64,000 nt of DNA from an uncultured Desulfovibrio sp. (GTDB lineage: Bacteria; Desulfobacterota; Desulfovibrionia; Desulfovibrionales; Desulfovibrionaceae), in assembly GCF_949282365.1 (NCBI RefSeq), contig NZ_CASDOY010000001.1, positions 124,001-188,000 of the forward strand, given 5' to 3'. Made by a program: the position numbers and the translations under genes. Below the pieces are notes generated by a model. The model was given only the letters and a program-made list of their open reading frames with translations, did no database searches and was not told the origin of the DNA. Shown in pieces: positions 34,216 to 44,275 of the stretch (position 1 is its first letter; each line of letters begins with the position of its first letter).

Positions 34216-34244
34216 ACATTACGTTACCCGGCTTTGGCAGTCAA
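34216..34244 (-). promoter_or_regulatory. Promoter of tRNA-Arg
   Basis: On the minus strand TTGACT (complement of 34239-34244) and TAATGT (complement of 34216-34221) have a 17-base spacer. The tRNA begins 10 bases after the -10 box. Confidence 0.7.
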
Positions 34245-34272
34245 GCAAAAACTGACCTGACCGGTATCCGCT

Positions 34273-34542
34273 CTACTGGGCGTCGATGCCGTTGACAGCT
34301 CGGGACAGACGGGACAGCTTGCGGGCGGCCTTCTTCCAGTGCATGGCGCCCTTGCCGGCAGCCTTGGCCAGCACGGAAGCGGCAACGGTCAGAGCGCTGC
34401 TGGCCTGTTCCTTGTCATTGCCCTGGATGGCGGCGCGCACGGCCTTGACGGCGTTCTTCACGCGGGTACGGGCAGCGCGGTTGCGGGCGGCGTGTTTCAG
34501 GCTCTGCTTATGACGCTTGATGGCAGACTTATGGTTAGCCAC
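34273..34542 (-). CDS. rpsT: 30S ribosomal protein S20
   Basis: An 89-residue basic protein, [18 protein letters not shown] at the N terminus, of the normal length and composition for S20. It binds 16S rRNA early in small-subunit assembly. The start codon is GTG (complement of 34540-34542) with GGAGG upstream. E. coli rpsT also uses a non-AUG start that is part of its control, so the rare start may matter here too, which is an inference. A good promoter lies at 34602-34630, giving a short leader. tRNA-Arg follows downstream with its own promoter. Confidence 0.97.
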   Translation of the reverse strand: MANHKSAIKRHKQSLKHAARNRAARTRVKNAVKAVRAAIQGNDKEQASSALTVAASVLAKAAGKGAMHWKKAARKLSRLSRAVNGIDAQ

Positions 34543-34601
34543 GGTATTCCTCCGATATTTTGGCCTGCTATGCAGGTATAGTGCCTTCGTGTGAAGACGG
34601 A

Positions 34602-34630
34602 TTTTTAGCAGAGCATGGCATATCTGTCAA
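34602..34630 (-). promoter_or_regulatory. Promoter of rpsT
   Basis: On the minus strand TTGACA (complement of 34625-34630) and TAAAAA (complement of 34602-34607) are separated by 17 bases. The rpsT GTG start lies about 60 bases downstream. Confidence 0.7.
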
Positions 34631-34683
34631 GCTCTGTGGCCAGATTGGCGCATTTTCATGGAAGGGCACCGCCCTTCCACAGC

Positions 34684-36774
34684 CTAGATCTGCAGGGCGG
34701 CGAAATCCGCCAGCCGCGCGAAGCGGGTACCCAGGGCATTGAGCATGGCCAGACGATTGGCGCGCAGGGCCGCATCGTCGCACATGACCATGACGCCGTC
34801 GAAGAAGGCATCCACCACGGGACGGACTTCCAGAAGCGTCTTGAGGGCGGCGGTGTGGTCACCGCTCTGCCACAGGCTGTCCAGACGCGGCAACAGATCG
34901 GTCAGGGTAGCGGCCAGGGACTTTTCGGCCTCTTCGTGCAACAAGTCAGCCTGCCAGACGGCGGCAAGCTGTTCAGCCGCGCCCTGCTTGCGCACGATGT
35001 TGGCCACACGCTTGAAGGTCTGCACGGCCTCGGCATAACCGGCTTCCCTGCTGAAACGGGCAAGGGCGGCCAGCCGGGCCCCGCACTGGCAGACATCGGC
35101 CACGCCGGCCCCCAGGGCGGCATCCACCAGCAGGCTGTCCTCGCCGCGATTCTGCCAGTAATTGCGCACACGTCCGGCAAAGAAGTCCAGCAGCTTGTCC
35201 AGGGCTTCCTGCGGCGCCAGCTTCCAGGGGCGGTCGCCGTAGAGCTCGTGGGCGCGGGCGAACAGCTGGCGGATATCGAAACGCAGATCGAATTCCAGGG
35301 CGATGCGGATAATGCCCAAGGCACAGCGGCGCAGGGCGTTGGGGTCGGCGGCGCCGGTGGGGATCATGCCCAGACCGAAGCAGCCCACCAGGGTGTCGGC
35401 TTTGTCGGCCATGGACAGCAGCGCGCCGCACAGGCTGGCGGGCACGGGACTGTCGGGACCGGCGGGCAGGTACTGCTCGCGCAGGGCCTGGGCCACCACC
35501 GGGCTCTCGCCCTTGCGCCCGGCGTAGATGCCGCCCATGATGCCCTGCAGGGTATCGAACTCGCCCACCATGCCGGTCACCAGATCGGCCTTGGACAGAC
35601 GCCCGGCACGGGCGGCGTCCTCGGCAGCCACCTTGCCCTGGCTGACGTTCTCGGCCAGCCAGCGGCAGAGTTCTTCCAAGCGGCGGGTCTTTTCGCCCAT
35701 GGTGCCCAGACGGCCGATGAAGATGACATGATCCAGCTTTTCCAGCCAGTGATCGAAATCATCGCGCAGATCGGAATGCCAGAAGAAGCGGGCGTCCTCC
35801 AGGCGGGCGCGCAGCACGCGCTCCCAGCCGTGCTTGACCAGGCTCATGTCCTCGGGGGAGATGTTGAGCACGGTCAGGAAATGCGGCATGAGGCTGCCGT
35901 CGGCGGCTTCGATGCCAAAACTCTTCTGGTGGCTCTCCATGCTGGTGAGCAGCACTTCGCGGGGCACTTCCAGATAGGAAGGATCGAAATCGGCCAACAG
36001 GGGCACGGGATGTTCGGTCAGGCCCTGCACTTCGTCCAGCAGGCCGTCGCGCCACAGCACCTTGCCGCCCATGGCGGCCGCCTGGGCGTTGCCGCCCTCC
36101 ACGATGATCTTGCGGCGTTCGGCGGCGTCGGACGTCAGGCCGCCCTTTTCCGCCAGCACGGCCAGCAGCTCATCGGCATGGGCCACGCTGAAGGGGCCAT
36201 GCCCGTGGATGCGGTGGCCCATGGTCTCACGGCCGGAAGCCACGGGGCCCACGGTGAAGGGCACCACGGCATCGTCCAGCAGGGCTACGATCCAGCGCAG
36301 GGGACGGGCATAGGCCAGGCTGTTGCTGCCCCAGCGCATGCGCTTGCCGAAAGGCAGGGACGTAATGACGGCGGGGCAGATCTCCGCCAGCAGATCGGCC
36401 ACGGCAGCGCCGCCGATGCGTTTGCGCACGGCCACATACTCGCCCTTTTCGGTGGTGATGCGGTAGACATCCTCCACGCTCACGCCATTGGTGCGCGCAA
36501 AGCCTTCCAGGGCCTTGCTGGGTTTGCCGTCAGCGGCATAGGCCACCCGCACAGGCGGGCCGGCGATCTCTTCTTCACGCTCCCGCTGCACGGGGTTGAC
36601 GTCTTCAATGATGACAAGGGCGCGGCGCGGCGTGCTCATGGTGCGCAGGGCACCGTGCTCCACGCTGGCTTCCTGCAGGGCCGCCGTGAAACGGGCGGCC
36701 AGTTCGGCTTCTTCGCCGGCCAAAAAACGGGCAGGCAGTTCTTCGCTGCCAATTTCAAGCACAAAGGTAGCCAT
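34684..36774 (-). CDS. glyS: Glycyl-tRNA synthetase beta subunit
   Basis: A 696-residue protein with the family N terminus (FVLEIGSEELPARFL) and the characteristic beta-subunit strings RPLRWIVALL and VEGLTEHPVP-like VQGLTEHPVPLL. The C-terminal part contains a DALR-like anticodon-binding region. With the alpha subunit it forms the alpha2beta2 enzyme that charges tRNA-Gly. ATG 36774 lies 3 bases after the glyQ stop, so the two subunits are translated from one message. Length is normal and no key part is missing. Confidence 0.96.
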   Translation of the reverse strand: MATFVLEIGSEELPARFLAGEEAELAARFTAALQEASVEHGALRTMSTPRRALVIIEDVNPVQREREEEIAGPPVRVAYAADGKPSKALEGFARTNGVSVEDVYRITTEKGEYVAVRKRIGGAAVADLLAEICPAVITSLPFGKRMRWGSNSLAYARPLRWIVALLDDAVVPFTVGPVASGRETMGHRIHGHGPFSVAHADELLAVLAEKGGLTSDAAERRKIIVEGGNAQAAAMGGKVLWRDGLLDEVQGLTEHPVPLLADFDPSYLEVPREVLLTSMESHQKSFGIEAADGSLMPHFLTVLNISPEDMSLVKHGWERVLRARLEDARFFWHSDLRDDFDHWLEKLDHVIFIGRLGTMGEKTRRLEELCRWLAENVSQGKVAAEDAARAGRLSKADLVTGMVGEFDTLQGIMGGIYAGRKGESPVVAQALREQYLPAGPDSPVPASLCGALLSMADKADTLVGCFGLGMIPTGAADPNALRRCALGIIRIALEFDLRFDIRQLFARAHELYGDRPWKLAPQEALDKLLDFFAGRVRNYWQNRGEDSLLVDAALGAGVADVCQCGARLAALARFSREAGYAEAVQTFKRVANIVRKQGAAEQLAAVWQADLLHEEAEKSLAATLTDLLPRLDSLWQSGDHTAALKTLLEVRPVVDAFFDGVMVMCDDAALRANRLAMLNALGTRFARLADFAALQI

Positions 36775-36777
36775 GCC

Positions 36778-37656
36778 TTACCTCGCCTCGGTGTTGAGCA
36801 TCGGATAACCCAGTTCTTCACGCTGGGCCACATACAGTTTGGCCACACCGGCCGCCAGAGCGCGCACCCGGCCGATATAGCCGGCGCGTTCCGTGATGGA
36901 GATGGCGCCGCGTGCATCCAGCAGGTTGAAGGCGTGGGAACACTTGAGGCAGTAGTCATAGGCGGGCCAGGGCAGGTTCTGCTCCAGCATGGCCTTGCAC
37001 TGGCCTTCAAAATCATTGAAATGACGCAGCAGCATCTCGGGATCGCTGGCCTCAAAGTTGTGTTTGGACTGCTCCACTTCGTTCTGGTGGTAGATGTGGC
37101 CATAGGTCACATTTTTGTTCCATTTCAGATCGTAGACGGATTCCACGCCCTGCAGGTACATGGTCAGGCGTTCCAGACCATAGGTCAGTTCCACACTGAC
37201 GGGGTGCAGGTCGATGCCGCCCACCTGCTGGAAATAGGTGAACTGGCTCACTTCCATGCCGTTGAGCCACACTTCCCAGCCCAGGCCCCAGGCGCCCAGG
37301 GTGGGCGATTCCCAGTCGTCCTCCACAAAGCGGATATCATGCTGGGCGGGATTGATGCCCAGGGCGTGCAGGCTTTCCAGATACAGCTCCTGCACGTTGG
37401 CGGGCGAAGGCTTCATGATGACCTGGAACTGGAAATAGCGCTGCAGGCGGTTGGGGTTCTCCCCGTAACGGCCGTCCGTGGGGCGGCGGCTGGGTTCCAC
37501 ATAGGCCACGCTCCAGGGTTCCGGCCCCAGCACGCGCAGAAAGGTGTTGGGGTTGAACGTCCCCGCCCCGCATTCCACGCCTGAAGGCTGTTCCACGACA
37601 CAGCCCTGCTCCGCCCAGTAGCGTTGCAGGGTAAGGATGACATCCTGAAAATACAT
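36778..37656 (-). CDS. glyQ: Glycyl-tRNA synthetase alpha subunit
   Basis: A 292-residue class II synthetase subunit from ATG 37656 (AAGGA upstream). The N terminus ([19 protein letters not shown]) and the motif 2 region ([21 protein letters not shown]) are typical. It holds the aminoacylation site for glycine, ATP and tRNA-Gly CCA. It overlaps nothing and is followed by glyS after 3 bases. Upstream genes recO, rodZ-like and surA-like run in the same direction, so a larger housekeeping transcript is possible, although about 115 bases separate recO from glyQ. Confidence 0.97.
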   Translation of the reverse strand: MYFQDVILTLQRYWAEQGCVVEQPSGVECGAGTFNPNTFLRVLGPEPWSVAYVEPSRRPTDGRYGENPNRLQRYFQFQVIMKPSPANVQELYLESLHALGINPAQHDIRFVEDDWESPTLGAWGLGWEVWLNGMEVSQFTYFQQVGGIDLHPVSVELTYGLERLTMYLQGVESVYDLKWNKNVTYGHIYHQNEVEQSKHNFEASDPEMLLRHFNDFEGQCKAMLEQNLPWPAYDYCLKCSHAFNLLDARGAISITERAGYIGRVRALAAGVAKLYVAQREELGYPMLNTEAR

Positions 37657-37772
37657 GTGCAGTCCTTTTTTAACACATTTCGGCACGACGCGACGCTCGC
37701 GTCAGCTACGGCGCCGCCAGTCCGACGCGTCCCCTTCGTCGTCTTTTGCCCCGCTCTCCGGGACGGGCAGAC

Positions 37773-38525
37773 TCAGACCCGACGAAAATAGCTGCCCTCC
37801 CAGGCCAGCCCCAGATGATACTGGACAAAGCCGTCGATGGCCCGGGCACAGGCCCGCCGCACCGGTGGCGAGAGCTCGCCGCCGGGCCAGGCGGACGGAA
37901 AACTTTGCTGCACGCGGCGCAGAAGGTCAAGTCCTTCCGCCGGGACCTCGACGCCGTAGCGCTCCGGCTCGAAACGGCCGCTGCGGCAGGAGGGACAGCG
38001 CAGCTGGCCTTCATCCACCACGAACAGGGCCTGGCCGTCGATGGCCCTGCCGCAGCGCCCGCACTGTCCAAGGTTGGGAGCAAAGCCCAGGGCACCGGCC
38101 AGACGCAGGCGAAAATACAGAGGCAGCAGGACAGGCGGGGCCTGTTCCGCTTCCAGGGCCTCGCGCAGGTCCTCCATCAGAAGGAAGGATTCCTCCGCGG
38201 CGTCCTCGCTGACGCCCATGGCCTCCACGAAACGCAGGCAGTTGGCCGCCAGGCCCATGCGCTGCCAGTTGCGGCGCAAAAGGCGCGGCCCGCGCGTCAG
38301 GGTGGCTTCTTCAAGATTAAGGAAACGGCCGTCCCGCGAAGACCTGACCCGGCCCCGCAGAGTGTTCAGCACGTCCAGACAACCGCAGAAACGCCGCCGG
38401 CTCCGGCTGCCGCCGAAGGCGAACACCGTCAGCAGACCGTGTTTGCGGCAGAGCAGCCTGAGCCAGAGATCAGACTCGCGAAAGGCGCCCATGCGCAGCA
38501 CGAGCGCCTGATCCGTCCATTCCAT
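37773..38525 (-). CDS. recO: DNA repair protein RecO
   Basis: A 250-residue protein with an N-terminal OB-fold (TDQALVLRMGAFRESDLWLRLL) and a C-terminal helical domain bearing a four-cysteine zinc site: CGRCGRAIDG and, about 25 residues on, CPSCRSG. RecO works with RecR to load RecA on SSB-coated single-stranded DNA. Its ATG overlaps the stop of the RodZ-like gene by one base (TGATG). The length matches the family. Confidence 0.9.
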   Translation of the reverse strand: MEWTDQALVLRMGAFRESDLWLRLLCRKHGLLTVFAFGGSRSRRRFCGCLDVLNTLRGRVRSSRDGRFLNLEEATLTRGPRLLRRNWQRMGLAANCLRFVEAMGVSEDAAEESFLLMEDLREALEAEQAPPVLLPLYFRLRLAGALGFAPNLGQCGRCGRAIDGQALFVVDEGQLRCPSCRSGRFEPERYGVEVPAEGLDLLRRVQQSFPSAWPGGELSPPVRRACARAIDGFVQYHLGLAWEGSYFRRV

Positions 38526-39523
38526 CAGTTGGCGGCAGGGGGGAAGACCAGGGTCTTCACCTGACCGGTCTGGCCGGGGGCCGGCAGCTCCGCGCCGTCA
38601 TATGTCAGCTGGACACCGCCGGCATTGCCCAGCTTGACTTCCAGGCCCGTGCCGAATTCCAGCGTGATGATATCTCCCTTGCGTACCGAGAACTGGCGGA
38701 CTTCACCGTCCACCGTGGCCCGCATCCAGCAGTCGCCGATGCCGGTCACCACCAGCCGATGCCGGCCCGCAGGCAGCGTGGAATCCGCGGCGGCCGCATC
38801 CTGGACCGTGGCCGCATTGGCCGTCTGGCCCCAGGTCAGTTCCGCAGGCCGCGTATCCATCATGCCCGTATATGCGGGAGCCGCACTGCGGTCAGGCAGC
38901 GCGCCGGCGGCAGGGGGCGTCGTGCCCGTCGCAGGAGCGGCGGGAGCGCCACTGCTGCCGGTCTGCGGCGCGGGGGCCGTCTGCGCACCCGCAGCAGGAG
39001 CGGCGGGCGGCGTCGCGGGCTGGTCCGGGCTCACGGGCACAGGGGCGGGAGCCACTGCGGCGGGTTCGGCGGTGGGTAGGCTCTGTTCCTTGCCGCCGGT
39101 CAGATCCCTGAACACGCCCTGCTGCCACAGCATCCAGCCGCCGCCGGCCAGAGCGGCCAGCACCAGGGCCAGGAGGAAGATGCGCACCCAGCCCGCCAGA
39201 CCATGACGGGCGCCATGATGCAGGATGGCATGACCGCTGCGCAGGCCGTCATCGCCCGCCATGACGACGCATTCCGTGGTCGTGACGGGTTGCAGGGCAT
39301 GCAGCACCTCCGCCACTCCGGCAGGCTCCAGCGCCATGTAGGACGCATAGGCGCGCAGGAAACCCTTGGTATAGGCGGGATGGGGAAGCGCCGAGAGATC
39401 CCCGGCCTCCAGGGCCTGGATGAGCCGCGTGCTGATCTTCAGATGACCGGCCACATCAGCAAGGCTCAGGCCGCGGCGCTCGCGTTCCGCGCACAGTGCC
39501 GCACCCAGTTCTTCAAAAGTCAT
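38525..39523 (-). CDS. RodZ-like helix-turn-helix membrane protein
   Basis: A 332-residue protein with an N-terminal Xre-type helix-turn-helix (about 1-70; LSLADVAGHLKISTRLIQALE, AYTKGFLRAYASYM). One transmembrane helix lies near 113-135, followed by a periplasmic Pro/Ala-rich linker of about 100 residues, then a C-terminal DUF4115-type beta domain (about 240-325; DCWMRATVDGEVRQF). RodZ links MreB to the cell-wall machinery and sets rod or vibrioid shape. The Ala/Pro-rich linker is GC-skewed low complexity, common in this family. ATG 39523 has GAGG upstream. Confidence 0.85.
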   Translation of the reverse strand: MTFEELGAALCAERERRGLSLADVAGHLKISTRLIQALEAGDLSALPHPAYTKGFLRAYASYMALEPAGVAEVLHALQPVTTTECVVMAGDDGLRSGHAILHHGARHGLAGWVRIFLLALVLAALAGGGWMLWQQGVFRDLTGGKEQSLPTAEPAAVAPAPVPVSPDQPATPPAAPAAGAQTAPAPQTGSSGAPAAPATGTTPPAAGALPDRSAAPAYTGMMDTRPAELTWGQTANAATVQDAAAADSTLPAGRHRLVVTGIGDCWMRATVDGEVRQFSVRKGDIITLEFGTGLEVKLGNAGGVQLTYDGAELPAPGQTGQVKTLVFPPAAN

Positions 39524-39594
39524 GCAAACCTCGATACGGGGAAAACTGGTATCTGCCGGCCGGGTCTCCCCGCCATGGTTCCGGCCGGAAGCTG

Positions 39595-40533
39595 TTACAG
39601 ACGGATGTCGATGACGGCCCTGCTGCGCAGCTGCTGGGAATACTCGTCAAAGCGTTCCATGGCCTTGGGCTGGCGCAGGATGTTGTCGATGAGGGGGCGG
39701 GCCTCGTCGAAGGTCATGGGGCGGCCGGGGCCGCTCTGGCCCGGGCGGAAGAGATGCACCTGGGCCTTGTGCCCCTGCACGTTGAAGATCTCGGTCACAT
39801 CACCGGGCTTCATCTTGTTCAGGCGGGCTTCCCATTCGGGATTGAGACGCCCCCATTCCACCGGGCCCATGTCCCCGCCTTTTTCGCGGTTGGGAGCGAT
39901 GGAATACTTGCGGGCGGCCTCGGCGAAGGAAAGAGAGCCGGAAGCGATCTGGGCGGCGATGCTCTTGGCGTTGACGTTGGGATTGTAGACGATCAGCCCC
40001 ATATGCAGACCGTCACGGTCATAGAGGGTATCCTTGTGCTTTTCGTAATAGGCCCGGATCTCGTCGTCGGTCACGACCACGCGGCGGCCCACTTCCGCGC
40101 CCATCACACGCTGGCGCAGCATATTGGTCTTGAGGTTCTTGCGCAGCTCATCCACGCTCATGCCCTGCTTTTTCAGCTCGGCTTCGAACTGGGCGCGGCT
40201 CAGGCGGCGCATCTTCATCATCTTGGTCAGTTCCTGATCGATCTCGCTGTCGGAGACGGTGATGCTCAAGCGCTTGGCTTCCTGCTCCAGCAGGATGTCC
40301 ATGATCATGGAGTCCAGCACCTTGCGGAAAACGATGTTGACCTTGTCCGCCTGTTTGGGGTCGTTGGGATTGAGGCGGGCACGTCCCAGCTCGGGCAGGG
40401 CGGTCTTCTGCAGGTCAAACATGGTGATGACCTGCCCGTTGACTACGGCGGCAATCTTGTTGACCTGGGCAGCCTGGGCCGTGCAGGCCAGGCAAAGCCA
40501 TGCCAGCAGGAAAAGAAGGGCAGATTTTTTCAA
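39595..40533 (-). CDS. SurA-like periplasmic peptidyl-prolyl isomerase / chaperone
   Basis: A 312-residue protein. I prefer the TTG start at 40533 because GGGAG lies nine bases upstream and it yields a standard signal peptide (MKKSALLFLLAWLCLACTAQA). An ATG at 40557 has no ribosome binding site and would put eight residues in front. The N-terminal SurA domain (about 25-175; VNKIAAVVNGQVITMFDL, LDSMIMDILLEQEAKRL) is followed by one parvulin-like rotamase domain (about 180-275; SFAEAARKYSIAPNREKGGDMGPVEWG). It should fold outer-membrane proteins in the periplasm. E. coli SurA has two rotamase domains, whereas this one has a single domain. Confidence 0.87.
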   Translation of the reverse strand: MKKSALLFLLAWLCLACTAQAAQVNKIAAVVNGQVITMFDLQKTALPELGRARLNPNDPKQADKVNIVFRKVLDSMIMDILLEQEAKRLSITVSDSEIDQELTKMMKMRRLSRAQFEAELKKQGMSVDELRKNLKTNMLRQRVMGAEVGRRVVVTDDEIRAYYEKHKDTLYDRDGLHMGLIVYNPNVNAKSIAAQIASGSLSFAEAARKYSIAPNREKGGDMGPVEWGRLNPEWEARLNKMKPGDVTEIFNVQGHKAQVHLFRPGQSGPGRPMTFDEARPLIDNILRQPKAMERFDEYSQQLRSRAVIDIRL

Positions 40534-40614
40534 GGCGAATTCTCCCGTTAGACGCATATGCTGTAGTGGCTGCCGAAAATAGCCAATATTTCCCTCTTTG
40601 GCAATCGCCGGCGC

Positions 40615-43600
40615 CTAGGCCTGGTCCCCCGGGCCTTCCGGCGCGCGGAGGCCTTCCAGGGCCTGCCGCAGCTCCCGCAGGCCCACGGCGAAATCCCTGT
40701 CCGCGGGCAGGGGCAGCACCAGAGCCGCGGGCGGCTGCATCCGGGCCCCTTCCATGGAGGCCACCAGCCGCAGGATGCGTTCCGGCTGTACGGCGGTCTG
40801 TCCGTCGGCCCAGACCAGGCGCACATGATCCAGATAGATGTCGGCGCGCTGGACCTGCATGCGGCCCAGGAACTGCTTGAAGTCGAGGACAGCGATAAAA
40901 TTGACCAGTTCCGGCGGGAAAGCACCGAAACGGTCGCGCATGGAAAGGGCCGCCTCCTCCCGGGCCGCGCCGCTGGCAGCCGCGGTCAGGGCCTTGTAGC
41001 AGCGCAGGCGCTCGCGGCCGTCTTCGATATAGGACTGGGGGATGTGGGCCGGCAGGCCGAGATTGAGCTCCGTCTCCACGTCCTGGGTCATGGGCGTGCC
41101 CTTGAGACGGGCCACAGCTTCTTCCAGCATCTCAAGGTAGAGGTCGAGCCCCACCCGCCCCATATGGCCGGACTGCACTTCGCCCAGGATATTGCCCGCC
41201 CCGCGCAGGCGCAGATCCTCCATGGCCACCTGGAAACCGGCCCCCAGATAATCCATGTCCATGATGATGCGCAGGCGCTCCTCGGCCACCTCGCTCAGAT
41301 GTTCGGTATCCGGCACCACAAAGAAGGCATAGGCCTGACGGTCGCTGCGGCCCACCCGGCCCCTCAGCTGGTAGAGCTGTCCCAGTCCGAAAAGCTGGGC
41401 CTGGTCCACCACCAGGGTATTGGCACGGGGGAAATCCAGACCGGATTCGACAATAGCCGTACAGACCAGCACATCCAGCTCGCCGTGCCAGAATTTGTGC
41501 ATGTTGCTTTCCAGCTCGTGTTCCGACATCTGGCCGTGTGCCATGCCTATCCGCGCATGGGGCACCAGCTTGCGGACATATTCGGCCACACGCTCCAGGC
41601 CCTGCACCCGGTTGTAGACCCAGAAGACCTGCCCCTCGCGGGCCAGCTCCCGCTCCAGCACCGTGCGCAGGGTGGCCTCGTCCCGGCGCAGCACGGCCGT
41701 GGCCACGGGCTTGCGGTCCTGCGGCGCGGTCTCGATGACCGAAAGGTCCCGGATGCCGGACATGGACAGCTGCAGGGTCCGGGGGATGGGCGTGGCCGTC
41801 AGGGTCAGCACGTCCACGTTCTTCTTCAGGGCCTTGAGCTTTTCCTTGTGCCGCACGCCGAAACGCTGCTCCTCGTCCAGGATGAGCAGCGAGAGGTTGG
41901 GCAGGGACACGTCGGCCGAAAGCAGGCGGTGCGTGCCCAGAAGGATGTCGATCTGGCCTTCGGCGGCGGCCTTGAGGATCTCTTTCTGTTTGGCCCGGGG
42001 CACGAAACGGCTCAGCAGGCCCACCGTGACGGGAAAACCGGCCAGACGGGTCCGGAAAGTCTGGTAATGCTGCTCGGCCAGCACCGTGGTGGGACAGAGC
42101 AAGGCCACCTGCCGTCCTTCGCTGGCGGCGCGGAAGGCGGCCCGCAGGGCCACCTCGGTCTTGCCGAAGCCCACATCACCGCAGACCAGGCGGTCCATGG
42201 GTTCGGACTTGTCCATGTCGGACAGCACGTCTTCGATGGCGCGGGCCTGATCCGGCGTCTCTTCAAAACCGAAGGTCGCCTCGAACTCGTGGTAGAGCTC
42301 GCCCGGCGGGTCGTAGCGGAAGCCTTTGGCCACCTTGCGGTAGGCGTACATCTCCACCAGGTCGGCCGCTATCTTCTCGATGGCCTTGCGGACCTTCTCC
42401 TTGCCGGAGGTCCAGCCGGCCCCGCCCAGGCGGTCCAGGGCCGGTTCCGCGCCCTCGCCGCCCTTGAAGCGCTGAATCAGGCCCAGACGGTCCACCGGCA
42501 CATAGAGCCTGTCCTGCCCGGAGTATTCCACCAGCAGGAAATCGTTGCCCTGCCCGCCCTGCACCAGATGATGCAGCCCGGCGAAGCGCCCGATGCCGTA
42601 GTCCCGGTGGACGAGCAGATCCCCGGCCTTGAGGTCGTCAAAGCTGTCCAGGCCCTTGAAGACGCGCGAAGAGGAACGCGCTTTCTTTTCCGCGCGCGGA
42701 TAGAGGATATCCTCGCCCAGCACGAGGCTGTCGTCCCAGACCAGTTCCGCGCCGGAACGCCAGGGAGAGACCAGGGCGAACAGGCCGTGCTGCCCGGGAG
42801 CATAGCGCAGGGAGGGGACGATGCCCTCCTGTTCGGCCAACTTGAGGAACTTGGCCCGGCTGCGTTGCGAGGAGAAGCTCAGCACGACCTGATGGCGCCT
42901 GTTCTGCCATTCCTTCAGGCCCGCGGCCAGATGCTGCCATGGCCTGTCGGACGCCCCGGGAACGGGGAAAAGATCCGTGAAGACATGCAGCGGCCGCTCC
43001 TGCACGTCATCCCCGGCACAGTCCACCCCCATGACCAGGGGCTCCAGATGGAAGTGGCGCGCCTCTTTCCAGGGGACTTCCTGCAGGCTGCCATTCAGGC
43101 ACAGGGCCGCAGGCTGCGGCAGGGGGGCGTCGTCTTCTTCCAGCTGGTCGCGCAGCTGCATGGCCGTGCCGTGCAGGGCCTCTTCGCAGTCGGCCTGCCC
43201 GGGCAGGAACCAGAGCGGCTCCTCCGGCAACCAGTCCGCTATCCTGCTGGAGGCTTCGTGCACGAGCCCGGGCAGCAGGCCCAGGCCGCCGGCATCCAGG
43301 GTCTTCTTGAAGGTATAGCAGTCGTTCTCGCTGATGCGGGCACCGGCGAACAGCCTGTCCATGCGCTCGCGGGCCGCGGCCAGGCCCCGGGGATCCAGCA
43401 CGAACGGCAGGGCGGGCAGCAGGGTGATCTCGTCCAGGCCCTGCAGGGAGCGCTGGCTCTCTCCGTCGAACAGGCGCAGCTCCTCCAGGGTATCGCCGAA
43501 AAACTCCATGCGCACCGGGCGCAGATAGCCGGAAGGAAAAATATCGAGGATATCGCCGCGCCGGGCCATCTGCCCCGGCCGGGTGACCAGCGGGACCCGC

Positions 43601-44073
43601 TCATAACCCCATTCCACGGCCTGTTCCAGGATCAGTTCAGGGGAAAAGTCGCTGCCCCGGGCAAGGTCCAGCGTATGCCTGGCGAAAAAGTCGCGCGGTA
43701 CATGGCGCAGCAGGAGCGCTTCCACGCTCAGGATCAGGCAGCGGGGCTCCCCCTGGGCAAGGCTGTATAGTGCCGCCAGTCGTCCCGCCCAGGAATCCCG
43801 GTCGCGCCGCAGCAGCAGACCGGCCGGGAGCCCGGCAAAGGGCAGCTTCCAGACCGGAACGTCCAGCGCCGCGTCGGCAAGGGAGAGGGAGGGGGAAAAA
43901 AGGGTCAGCAGGGCGCGGGCCGCGCTGTATTCCTCGCGCTGGCGCACCAGGATGACGCTGCTGCGTCCCTGGTCCAGAGCGGCACACGCCAGGCGGCAAC
44001 AGGAGACGAGGCCGCTGCGCTGCCAGTGCCGGGCCTCGGCCGGGCCCGAAAGCAGGGAAAGGATATCTGCCAT
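40615..44073 (-). CDS. mfd: Transcription-repair coupling factor
   Basis: A 1152-residue protein of normal Mfd length. In order it has a UvrB-homology region (1 to about 340), an RNA-polymerase-interaction domain (about 470-550; GDLLVHRDYGIGRFAGL), and a RecG-like translocase with Walker A DVGFGKTEVALRAAF, DEEQRF and later helicase motifs (VESGLDFPRANTLVVD, QLYQLRGRVGRSDRQAYAFF). The C-terminal D7 autoinhibitory domain closes it. It pushes stalled RNA polymerase off damage and recruits UvrA. ATG 44073 has a weak ribosome binding site. The gene follows the terminator of the HesB triplet and is probably separately transcribed. Confidence 0.97.
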   Translation of the reverse strand: MADILSLLSGPAEARHWQRSGLVSCCRLACAALDQGRSSVILVRQREEYSAARALLTLFSPSLSLADAALDVPVWKLPFAGLPAGLLLRRDRDSWAGRLAALYSLAQGEPRCLILSVEALLLRHVPRDFFARHTLDLARGSDFSPELILEQAVEWGYERVPLVTRPGQMARRGDILDIFPSGYLRPVRMEFFGDTLEELRLFDGESQRSLQGLDEITLLPALPFVLDPRGLAAARERMDRLFAGARISENDCYTFKKTLDAGGLGLLPGLVHEASSRIADWLPEEPLWFLPGQADCEEALHGTAMQLRDQLEEDDAPLPQPAALCLNGSLQEVPWKEARHFHLEPLVMGVDCAGDDVQERPLHVFTDLFPVPGASDRPWQHLAAGLKEWQNRRHQVVLSFSSQRSRAKFLKLAEQEGIVPSLRYAPGQHGLFALVSPWRSGAELVWDDSLVLGEDILYPRAEKKARSSSRVFKGLDSFDDLKAGDLLVHRDYGIGRFAGLHHLVQGGQGNDFLLVEYSGQDRLYVPVDRLGLIQRFKGGEGAEPALDRLGGAGWTSGKEKVRKAIEKIAADLVEMYAYRKVAKGFRYDPPGELYHEFEATFGFEETPDQARAIEDVLSDMDKSEPMDRLVCGDVGFGKTEVALRAAFRAASEGRQVALLCPTTVLAEQHYQTFRTRLAGFPVTVGLLSRFVPRAKQKEILKAAAEGQIDILLGTHRLLSADVSLPNLSLLILDEEQRFGVRHKEKLKALKKNVDVLTLTATPIPRTLQLSMSGIRDLSVIETAPQDRKPVATAVLRRDEATLRTVLERELAREGQVFWVYNRVQGLERVAEYVRKLVPHARIGMAHGQMSEHELESNMHKFWHGELDVLVCTAIVESGLDFPRANTLVVDQAQLFGLGQLYQLRGRVGRSDRQAYAFFVVPDTEHLSEVAEERLRIIMDMDYLGAGFQVAMEDLRLRGAGNILGEVQSGHMGRVGLDLYLEMLEEAVARLKGTPMTQDVETELNLGLPAHIPQSYIEDGRERLRCYKALTAAASGAAREEAALSMRDRFGAFPPELVNFIAVLDFKQFLGRMQVQRADIYLDHVRLVWADGQTAVQPERILRLVASMEGARMQPPAALVLPLPADRDFAVGLRELRQALEGLRAPEGPGDQA

Positions 44074-44125
44074 GACTGTCCGCCGGAAAAGGCAAAAACG
44101 ACGTGCGACGCCGAAAAGGCCGGAT

Positions 44126-44154
44126 TTGAAAAAAGGCGGCCCGAAGGCCGCCTT
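44126..44154 (-). terminator. Intrinsic terminator after the HesB-like gene triplet
   Basis: On the minus strand a 9-bp stem AAGGCGGCC / GGCCGCCTT (44146-44154 with 44133-44141) with a TTCG loop is followed by TTTTC. It lies about 120 bases after the stop of the selenocysteine HesB-like gene. Confidence 0.85.
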
Positions 44155-44275
44155 GCGGGATCTCTATCTATGCTGTCGGGGGCCATGCTTCAAGCGACCC
44201 GGGAAATGCGCCATGCGCATCCGGGCGGTGCGGGAACATTTCCCTGCACGGACAGCGTGACGGATCATGATCCGC

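Noticed and set aside
34615..37584. A 989-residue plus-strand frame opposite glyS and glyQ
   Set aside because: It is antisense to two essential genes of normal length and has shadow-type composition.
38870..39080. Ala/Pro-rich repeats as a collagen-like or surface repeat gene
   Set aside because: They form the low-complexity periplasmic linker of the RodZ-like protein.
40825..43770. A 981-residue plus-strand frame opposite mfd
   Set aside because: It is a shadow frame. mfd on the other strand is complete and unambiguous.
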